NCBI GenBank assembly: GCA_045544655.1
Contig: JAZPZL010000064.1
Span: 1 to 9,462, forward strand
DNA length: 9,462 bases
Origin: RGIG5579 sp045544655
GTDB lineage: Bacteria > Bacillota > Clostridia > Oscillospirales > SIG627
Direction of reading: 5' to 3'
How positions within the stretch are numbered: position 1 is the stretch's first letter; each line of letters starts with the position of its first letter. The notes under the pieces are model-generated. The model was not told where the DNA came from. It did no database searches and saw only the letters and a list, made by a program, of their open reading frames with translations. Positions 1 to 4,718 of the stretch are shown here, one piece after another. Position numbers and translations under genes: made by a program.

Positions 1-750
1 CTCTTTGCATTCGAGCGAGTAGATCCGAAGGATCTTCGCCTTGGTTTTCTCTTCCTTAAACTCCAACTTCTCAGGATTGTATAGCAAATAAATGAATTCA
101 ATTCTTCTCGGATCATCGCTTTGTAAAGCGTCGTTTGCAATTCCCAACAAATGACAGATCATTTGCTTGATATCAAAATGGTTCAAGGGAATATCACCAG
201 CGGAAAAATTTACGCAGATCTTCCCTTCTTTTTTCGCAGGCTCAACGGTGCAGATTAAATGATTGGAATCGGATTCTGACAATGCCGTATATAAAGATTG
301 ATACACATCTGCGACAATTTTGGATTTTGAAGAATACGGTTCTCTGCATTTTGCCTCTACGAACACACGCTTCTCATCATTTTCAAAATACCCGTCCAGA
401 TTTGCCATTCCGCCTACTACGGTGGTCAGCTTCTTTTCATATTGAAAAGCCTTATGATCCTTCATCCGGTTATAAATCATTCTGCTGGATGAGCCGAAGG
501 ATGCCATTTTCGGTGGATAGATTTTATCACCGGACTTGCGCTCCTCCATTTCCTTTCCGCCGCCCAGACCGTAAGTTTTGAACGCCTCGGCGTGATTTGC
601 TTTCATTTCGCTCTTGAAAGCCTTCCAGCAGTCATTGGAAAGATAGTTTTCATAAATCCTTCCGTCCACTCTGTAACCCGCTTTGACAGAAGGCTTCTCC
701 GACGTTTCCTTTTGCATGATGGCAAGATCCAATGCCTTACAAATATCCAT
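1..750 (-). CDS. PD-(D/E)XK nuclease-like protein, partial (C-terminus beyond window)
   Basis: This frame is open from an ATG at 750 to the left edge, giving 250 residues with no stop, so the protein is cut by the window. A ribosome binding site AAGGAAG (758-764) lies 7 bases before the ATG. The central part reads NLDGYFENDEKRVFVEAK: Asp119, then a beta-strand ending in Glu132-x-Lys134. This is the D...ExK metal-binding arrangement of the PD-(D/E)XK nuclease fold, and an acidic patch at residues 65-70 (KEMEER) could supply the upstream Glu. The 'VEAKCRE' wording resembles putative restriction endonucleases of the PGN_0703 type, which is recall and not a search result. There is no signal peptide or membrane segment, so a cytoplasmic protein is expected. 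No methyltransferase or specificity partner is visible; it could lie left of position 1. The nuclease-like fold is fairly likely, but restriction activity is only a possibility. No clear promoter was found in 751-813, although the hairpin upstream implies the gene has its own. Confidence 0.72.
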   Translation of the reverse strand, partial: MDICKALDLAIMQKETSEKPSVKAGYRVDGRIYENYLSNDCWKAFKSEMKANHAEAFKTYGLGGGKEMEERKSGDKIYPPKMASFGSSSRMIYNRMKDHKAFQYEKKLTTVVGGMANLDGYFENDEKRVFVEAKCREPYSSKSKIVADVYQSLYTALSESDSNHLICTVEPAKKEGKICVNFSAGDIPLNHFDIKQMICHLLGIANDALQSDDPRRIEFIYLLYNPEKLEFKEEKTKAKILRIYSLECKE

Positions 751-814
751 ATTCAAACTTCCTTTTTAATTATTATTCACTTGTCTATAGGTAGAATAAC
801 CGAAGGAATGGGAT

Positions 815-846
815 AAAAAAGGGACATCCTTCTCGGATGTCCCTTT
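815..846 (-). terminator. Intrinsic terminator of the HD-DUF4886-SGNH operon
   Basis: A perfect 12-bp inverted repeat (818-829 paired with 835-846, stem core GGGACATCC) with a 5-base loop is followed on the minus strand by a run of T (815-820). It begins 6 bases after the stop codon of the SGNH gene (852-854). It closes the three-gene operon and insulates the nuclease gene that starts at 750. Confidence 0.92.
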
Positions 847-851
847 GAAGA

Positions 852-1505
852 TCAATAACGGTCCAATTCCGCTTTGATCGCTTCTCTGAAAAACTCGGCG
901 TAAATGTCGTAGCCGGTCTGGTTGAAGTGTACCTTATCCTCCACGAGAATATCCTTACGGCCAAGAGGCTCGTAATCAAAGGCATTCAGATAGAAGCAAC
1001 GATCCGTTTCCTCACAGAAGGCTTTCATCAAGTCATTGCACTGCTGAACGCGTGCAAGGGCTTCCTCGGTTTCGTTATAGGGTCTTCTGCAACCGAGGAG
1101 ATATACGTTTGCCTTGGGGAAATCGGTCAGCGTATACATCACCACGCGCTGTGCCAGTTCCCAGGTCTCTTCTACGGAATAGCCAAAGCCACGGAAATTT
1201 CCGAAGGGAAAGTATACCAGGGCTCTGGGTTCCAGAGGGCGAACCATACGGTGGTAATAATAAAGCTGATGCTCCGCGTTGCTGGAGCCGAAGCCGCGAT
1301 TGATACAGCACTGTGCGCCACTCTTACCGAGTACCTCGGTGCGAAGGGGTCTGTGCTTCCACTTTTCGCTCCAACGGGTAAAATTGGAGGGACCGTAAAA
1401 TACGATCTGATCCTTGATGATGGGCTCCTCTTCATAGCGGCGCACCGCATTTTCCATAGAGGACTTCCACTTTTCGATGTACTGCAAACCTACTCTTACG
1501 GGCAT
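852..1505 (-). CDS. SGNH/GDSL-family hydrolase (PAF acetylhydrolase-like fold)
   Basis: This 217-residue protein is predicted to be a serine esterase or acetylhydrolase of the SGNH fold. Block I is VFYGPSNFTRW with candidate nucleophile Ser40. Block II is NRGFGSSNAEH, where Gly71 or Gly73 would form the oxyanion hole. Block III is reduced to PFGNF with Asn103, where the usual motif is GxND. Block V is EDKVHFNQTGYDIYAEFF with Asp190 and His193, the classic DxxH pair. The order and spacing match the PAF-acetylhydrolase-like branch of the family. There is no signal peptide, so it probably acts in the cytoplasm. The start at 1505 is supported by AAGGAAGG (1514-1521) with an 8-base spacer. That site begins only two bases after the upstream DUF4886 stop, so translation may be coupled. 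It is the last gene of the operon. The substrate is unknown; deacetylation of a sugar is a reasonable guess only. Confidence 0.85.
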   Translation of the reverse strand: MPVRVGLQYIEKWKSSMENAVRRYEEEPIIKDQIVFYGPSNFTRWSEKWKHRPLRTEVLGKSGAQCCINRGFGSSNAEHQLYYYHRMVRPLEPRALVYFPFGNFRGFGYSVEETWELAQRVVMYTLTDFPKANVYLLGCRRPYNETEEALARVQQCNDLMKAFCEETDRCFYLNAFDYEPLGRKDILVEDKVHFNQTGYDIYAEFFREAIKAELDRY

Positions 1506-1513
1506 TTTTAATA

Positions 1514-1521
1514 CCTTCCTT
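1514..1521 (-). promoter_or_regulatory. Shine-Dalgarno AAGGAAGG of the SGNH hydrolase gene
   Basis: This strong ribosome binding site sits in the 18-base gap between the DUF4886 stop (1524-1526) and the SGNH start (1505). Ribosomes finishing the upstream gene would end almost on it, so coupled translation is plausible. Confidence 0.75.
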
Positions 1522-1523
1522 TT

Positions 1524-2261
1524 TTATTTTTTACGGAAATTGGGGGCAATTTCCATTACACTCTCTTTTGCGATACGAATTTCCTCGGGAGAAATGGGGA
1601 CGTCAAAATCACTGAAGGAATTCTCCGTCACGTCACGCCCCGTTAAAACTGCATACCAGGTCAAGCCAAGGGCGTATCTGCCAATACCGAGGTGGGCGTG
1701 GTGCATATCGCGGTGAAGCGACTTAACGCCTTTTTCCAGCATTGCCTGAAACACGTCACCGCAAGGAAGGATCAGATCCGCATCAATATCCTGCGCCGCC
1801 TGATTGGATGCGGCAACGATATCACGGAACATATCCTTGTGATCCTCATAGCCCAGCGTATCGTGAAGCCTCGGGCTTTCCTGCTGATACGCCCAGGTTC
1901 GGTGAAAAGCGATCTTTGCCCTCGGCTGGCAGGTGCGGACGTATTCCGCTAAACGATCCAGAAAGGGCTGATAGGTCGCATATTTGGATGAGCTTGGACT
2001 TGCCTGCTGTAAGGTAATTACGTCCCATTTTCGATTGAAGATCGCTTCCTTGATGGAAACCTTAAAGCCGGTGGGAAATCCGTTGGTCTGCAACTCGTAC
2101 ACTCGTTCTTCGCTCAGCATATTGCGGTGATGGGTTTCGAGAGAACACCCGCCGATGTACAAATTGCAGGTATTCAGAATCACTCCGTCCGTGCGGGCAA
2201 TTCTATGTAAATATCTCTGCGCATCCGCAGAAAAGCTGTTACCGATGGATAATACTTGCAT
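1524..2261 (-). CDS. DUF4886-type SGNH hydrolase, copy 1
   Basis: This 245-residue protein matches the DUF4886 pattern, a branch of the SGNH hydrolases with unknown substrate. It opens directly with VLSIGNSFSADA, placing the block I serine at Ser9. NLYIGGCSLETH (residues 33-44) is the glycine-containing second block, WDVITLQQAS (79-88) the third, and RDMHHAHLGIGRYALGLTW (184-202) the fourth with Asp185 and His188 as the DxxH pair. The family usually reads DGFH at this last site; here it is DMHH, which keeps the spacing. Many DUF4886 proteins in Bacteroidota are secreted, but this one starts at the catalytic strand with no signal peptide, so it should be cytoplasmic. It is the middle gene of the operon, 10 bases from the HD gene and 18 from the SGNH gene. 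It is a paralogue of the protein at 3829-4602, sharing GNSFS, NLYIGGCS and the GR(Y/F)xxGLT region. Confidence 0.88.
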   Translation of the reverse strand: MQVLSIGNSFSADAQRYLHRIARTDGVILNTCNLYIGGCSLETHHRNMLSEERVYELQTNGFPTGFKVSIKEAIFNRKWDVITLQQASPSSSKYATYQPFLDRLAEYVRTCQPRAKIAFHRTWAYQQESPRLHDTLGYEDHKDMFRDIVAASNQAAQDIDADLILPCGDVFQAMLEKGVKSLHRDMHHAHLGIGRYALGLTWYAVLTGRDVTENSFSDFDVPISPEEIRIAKESVMEIAPNFRKK

Positions 2262-2267
2262 CTTTTT

Positions 2268-2274
2268 TTCCTTA
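2268..2274 (-). promoter_or_regulatory. Ribosome binding site overlapping the HD gene stop codon
   Basis: The minus strand reads TAAGGAA here, so the TAA stop of the HD gene (2272-2274) runs straight into the AAGGAA that serves the DUF4886 start at 2261 (6-base spacer). The overlap suggests coupled translation of the two genes. Confidence 0.7.
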
Positions 2275-2700
2275 TTCTTCTAAAAAGGCAATTGCCTGTA
2301 AATATTTTTCGCGGCGTTGGATGGCTTTTTCCGTTACCTCATCCATACGGGACAGGTCGGAATTGTGCCTGAGATCCGCCAGCTTGACCGCGCGGGCGAT
2401 GGGATTGGGCTTAATGGCACGAACGTAATCCATATAAGGAACCTCTTTTGTATGGGTCAAAAGAGCAAGGGCATCCAGAATCTCTTTCCCAAAGCCGTAC
2501 TCGGCAATTTGCTCCAAGGTCATATCCGTATCTTCCGCAACGTCGTGGAGAAGTGCCACAACGGTAGCTGCTTCATCCTGCATTTGCTCTGCAAGATGGA
2601 AGGGGTGAAAGACGTAAGGTAAACCGCTTTTGTCCACCTGATCCTTATGAGCGGCAAAGCAAAGCTTCATCGCCGCTTTCGTCTTGGCTGTATAGATCAT
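2272..2700 (-). CDS. HD-domain phosphohydrolase, SpoT/MESH1-like
   Basis: This 142-residue protein is a stand-alone HD domain of the (p)ppGpp-hydrolase type. Visible motifs in order are AAHKDQVDKSGLPYVFHP (His18, His32), ALLHDVAEDT (His52-Asp53 and Glu56-Asp57), LLTH around residue 83, and VKLADLRHNSDLSR with Asp109. His32, His52, Asp53 and Asp109 correspond to the metal ligands of MESH1 and of the RelA/SpoT hydrolase domain. No synthetase, TGS or ACT domain follows, so it could at most remove alarmone; hydrolysis of another nucleotide is equally possible. It is the first gene of the operon, from a sigma-A promoter at 2719-2747, with a binding site AGAGGTG (2706-2712) 5 bases before the ATG. 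The pairing with two SGNH hydrolases is not one I recognise. The HD fold is nearly certain; the substrate is not. Confidence 0.9.
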   Translation of the reverse strand: MIYTAKTKAAMKLCFAAHKDQVDKSGLPYVFHPFHLAEQMQDEAATVVALLHDVAEDTDMTLEQIAEYGFGKEILDALALLTHTKEVPYMDYVRAIKPNPIARAVKLADLRHNSDLSRMDEVTEKAIQRREKYLQAIAFLEE

Positions 2701-2718
2701 ATTATCACCTCTTGTGGT

Positions 2719-2747
2719 ATTATAGCAAAGATGGATTTTTTTTGCAA
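2719..2747 (-). promoter_or_regulatory. Sigma-A promoter of the HD-DUF4886-SGNH operon
   Basis: On the minus strand, -35 TTGCAA (2742-2747) and a perfect -10 TATAAT (2719-2724) are separated by 17 bases. The start site would fall near 2712-2713, leaving a leader of about 12 bases with the ribosome binding site (2706-2712) at or next to its 5' end. There is no room for a leader regulator. Confidence 0.82.
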
Positions 2748-2762
2748 TAGTTTCTGCAGCAC

Positions 2763-2791
2763 TTGAAAAAAAGCAAAAACAATGCTAGAAT
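2763..2791 (+). promoter_or_regulatory. Sigma-A promoter of the transglutaminase-like gene
   Basis: TTGAAA (2763-2768) and TAGAAT (2786-2791) are separated by 17 bases, with a TG one base upstream of the -10 (2783-2784), making it an extended -10. Transcription would start near 2798, giving a leader of about 26 bases before the ATG at 2824. Confidence 0.75.
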
Positions 2792-2813
2792 AGGTCAAAT
2801 TTAATCACATTTT

Positions 2814-2819
2814 GGAGAG
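2814..2819 (+). promoter_or_regulatory. Shine-Dalgarno GGAGAG that decides the start at 2824
   Basis: GGAGAG lies 4 bases before ATG 2824. An in-frame TTG at 2812 would place this site inside the coding region with no binding site of its own, so 2824 is preferred. Confidence 0.8.
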
Positions 2820-2823
2820 AAAA

Positions 2824-3816
2824 ATGTATACGGAATACGACTATCTGAATTCTACGGAAAAAACGTGCTATCTCAAGCTATTGAGCGAAATCAAGGAATA
2901 CAAAACCCAGTTTCAATTCGGTGCGATCTCCACGGACCGGATCACCAATGCATTCCACGCCCTTCTTCACGATCATCCTGAAATCTTCTGGCTGAGCAGC
3001 GGTGGCGAATTCGAGGTAATCACCAAAGCAGGCAAGCTTGATCACGTAACTTTTTTTGCGGAAATGACCGAGGGACTGGTGATGTCTGTCGTTCCCGCCA
3101 TGGAAAAGCTCCTGAACAGCGTCGTAGATATGATCGTGGCAAAGGCAAGGCTCAGGAGGAGCGTCTTTGACCAGGTACTGCTGGTCCACGATTACATCAT
3201 TGACACCACCCAATACGATCTAAAAAGCTCCGACTGCTACAACGCCTTCGGTTGTCTCGTACGAAACAGAGCAGTTTGTGCAGGCTATACCAGAGCTTTT
3301 ACGCTGATTATGAACCGCCTTGGCTATGAATGCGGATACGCGTCAGGCTTCAGCAAAAGAAGCGGAGAATCCCACGCCTGGAATTATATTTTGCTGGATG
3401 GAGCGTATTACTTTATTGACGTGACCGGTGACGATCCCACCTCCGAAGGCCCAAACGCCGTCTCCAATAATAAAACCTACAATTTTTTCTGTCTCACCAC
3501 CAAGGAGTTGGAGCTGACCCATCAGATCTCTACGGAATTCCACGTTCCCCAATGTAACGGCACAAAATACAACTACTTTCACTACAACGGTTTATTCTTG
3601 AAACGCTATTCCTTTGACGAAGTCGTTTGCATTGCCGAGCCTCAGCTACGAAAAACAGGAAAGTTCAGCGTAAAATTCGGATCCGCTTCGGAAACCAAAC
3701 GCGCCCTTACAGATCTGATCGAGAAAAACAACGTATACAAAATTCCCGGAGTAGGAAGAAGGATTCTCTACAGTACGAGCCGCAGTGGTCTGATCCTAAG
3801 CGTAGAAAACGGTTAA
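2824..3816 (+). CDS. Transglutaminase-like cysteine hydrolase
   Basis: This 330-residue protein has a transglutaminase-like core of the papain-fold superfamily (usually PF01841). The catalytic triad is visible: NRAVCAGYTRAF (Cys152), GESHAWNYI (His184) and YYFIDVTGDDP (Asp199). The preceding segment VHDYIIDTTQYD (121-132) is typical of bacterial members, which act as peptidases or amide hydrolases more often than as cross-linking enzymes. The first 110 residues are a helical N-terminal part, including FHALLHDHPEIFWLSS, commonly seen in Firmicutes members. The last 70 residues after the core have no motif I recognise. Clostridial relatives are often extracytoplasmic, but no signal peptide or transmembrane segment is present, suggesting an internal target. 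It is a single-gene unit with its own promoter and the bidirectional terminator at 3815-3845. Substrate unknown. Confidence 0.88.
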   Translation: MYTEYDYLNSTEKTCYLKLLSEIKEYKTQFQFGAISTDRITNAFHALLHDHPEIFWLSSGGEFEVITKAGKLDHVTFFAEMTEGLVMSVVPAMEKLLNSVVDMIVAKARLRRSVFDQVLLVHDYIIDTTQYDLKSSDCYNAFGCLVRNRAVCAGYTRAFTLIMNRLGYECGYASGFSKRSGESHAWNYILLDGAYYFIDVTGDDPTSEGPNAVSNNKTYNFFCLTTKELELTHQISTEFHVPQCNGTKYNYFHYNGLFLKRYSFDEVVCIAEPQLRKTGKFSVKFGSASETKRALTDLIEKNNVYKIPGVGRRILYSTSRSGLILSVENG

Positions 3817-3845
3817 AAAACATCCGCATCAGCGGATGTTTTTTT
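3815..3845. terminator. Bidirectional terminator between convergent genes
   Basis: A perfect inverted repeat CATCCGC/GCGGATG (3821-3827 with 3832-3838) is extended by an A-run on the left (3815-3820) and a T-run on the right (3839-3845), with a 4-base loop ATCA. It can end transcripts from both sides. The left A-run includes the last bases of the transglutaminase stop codon, and the loop contains the TGA stop of the minus-strand DUF4886 gene (3829-3831). Confidence 0.92.
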
Positions 3846-4602
3846 CTATTTTTGTGACAGAAAAGGGATTCTTCACAGCAAAAGATGCCGCTTGCTTGGC
3901 AAGCTCTCTTTCTTCTTCATCAACGCCCTCGGGGGACCAGGTAACACGGGAAAGATCAAGATCAAGAAGGGTCTTCAAAAACGTAAGCCCTGCGGTGAAC
4001 CGTCCCAGATCTTTGGACAAATGGAAGCCGTCCCGCGTGAGCTTTTTATCCACGCAGGTTCTCAGATTCTGTATTGCAGTGCCTGCGGGAGAAAGGAAAT
4101 CGACCAAGGGCAAAACCACCTTTTCGGTCACTTCCGTAAGCTTTTGATACATCAATCCGGTATCGCCGCCGTAAGACACGATCTCGTGATGGGCGCGGTC
4201 AGGCTCCCCAACCCAAGCCATATTAAAAGCGATCTTCACCGGCTTTCCGTAATGCTCTTTGATATATCCAATCAATGCGGGAAGATTCTCGTAGCTTTCG
4301 GGAGCGGTATAACGGCTTTTATCCCCCGTTCCGTGCTGAATGGAAATAATGTCCCAAGGACCTTTTTTCAGTGCATCTTCAATGGAGACCGATTCCCCGC
4401 CTTCCCACACGCCACCTGTGGTATAAGTATAGTTATATTCGGCAAGATTCTCCACGGCATTGTGAAAATGACGGTTGATGGAACAGCCGCCGATATAAAG
4501 ATTGGCAAAGCAAAAATCGGTCATCCCTGCGCTTTTTGCAATTGCTCCGATATGCTCCGCCGTATCACGGGAAAAGCTGTTTCCCACGCATAAAATATTC
4601 AT
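3829..4602 (-). CDS. DUF4886-type SGNH hydrolase, copy 2
   Basis: This 257-residue protein belongs to the same DUF4886/SGNH branch as the protein at 1524-2261. It opens MNILCVGNSFSRDTAEHIG with candidate nucleophile Ser9. NLYIGGCSINRHFHN (34-48) and WDIISIQHGT (83-92) follow, and TRDGFHLSKDLGRFTAGLTF (189-208) carries Asp191 and His194 in the canonical DGFH form. The start at 4602 is favoured over an upstream in-frame ATG at 4764 because AAGGAG (4610-4615) sits 7 bases before it, the family normally begins at this strand, and the longer version would cross its own promoter. There is no signal peptide. It is transcribed alone from a full-consensus promoter and ends inside the shared terminator hairpin. 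An ester-bond hydrolase is expected; the substrate is unknown. Confidence 0.9.
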   Translation of the reverse strand: MNILCVGNSFSRDTAEHIGAIAKSAGMTDFCFANLYIGGCSINRHFHNAVENLAEYNYTYTTGGVWEGGESVSIEDALKKGPWDIISIQHGTGDKSRYTAPESYENLPALIGYIKEHYGKPVKIAFNMAWVGEPDRAHHEIVSYGGDTGLMYQKLTEVTEKVVLPLVDFLSPAGTAIQNLRTCVDKKLTRDGFHLSKDLGRFTAGLTFLKTLLDLDLSRVTWSPEGVDEEERELAKQAASFAVKNPFSVTKIEKNIR

Positions 4603-4609
4603 AGGGGAT

Positions 4610-4615
4610 CTCCTT
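4610..4615 (-). promoter_or_regulatory. Shine-Dalgarno AAGGAG that decides the start at 4602
   Basis: AAGGAG on the minus strand, 7 bases from ATG 4602, marks the true start. The 54 in-frame codons further upstream run back across the promoter and have no such site. Confidence 0.85.
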
Positions 4616-4627
4616 GATTTTTTTAGT

Positions 4628-4656
4628 ATTATAGAATATCCGTGTAAAAATGTCAA
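4628..4656 (-). promoter_or_regulatory. Full-consensus sigma-A promoter of DUF4886 copy 2
   Basis: On the minus strand TTGACA (4651-4656), 17 bases, then TATAAT (4628-4633): both hexamers and the spacer match consensus exactly. The leader would be about 20 bases. Its -35 lies 8 bases from the -35 of the divergent glycosidase promoter. Confidence 0.9.
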
Positions 4657-4664
4657 TTCGATCC

Positions 4665-4693
4665 TTGAAATTGAAGGTGCCTTATGATATACT
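4665..4693 (+). promoter_or_regulatory. Sigma-A promoter of the glycoside hydrolase gene
   Basis: TTGAAA (4665-4670), 17 bases, then TATACT (4688-4693). Transcription would start near 4700, about 19 bases before ATG 4719. It is arranged back to back with the minus-strand promoter at 4628-4656, so the two polymerases would compete for the same short region. Confidence 0.78.
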
Positions 4694-4718
4694 GTCCTCA
4701 AGAAAGAGAGGGATAGAA

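Noticed and set aside
751..813. Promoter for the nuclease-like gene
   Set aside because: Several AT-rich hexamers (such as TATAGA and AATAAT on the minus strand) exist, but none has a convincing -35 at 16-18 bases.
818..846. Shared stem core ACATCC/GGATGT in the hairpins at 818-846 and 3815-3845, as a possible dispersed repeat
   Set aside because: The match is only six or seven bases per arm and both are ordinary terminators at gene ends; no flanking similarity.
927..1511. A 194-codon open frame on the plus strand
   Set aside because: It is antisense to the SGNH hydrolase, which has the full set of family blocks and a good ribosome site.
2812..2823. TTG start for the transglutaminase-like gene
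   Set aside because: The Shine-Dalgarno GGAGAG would then lie inside the coding region; ATG 2824 has correct spacing.
4644..4657. Possible catabolite (cre) operator resembling TGTAAAAATGTCAA near the glycosidase promoter
   Set aside because: The central CG that defines cre sites is missing, and the bases are explained by the minus-strand promoter.
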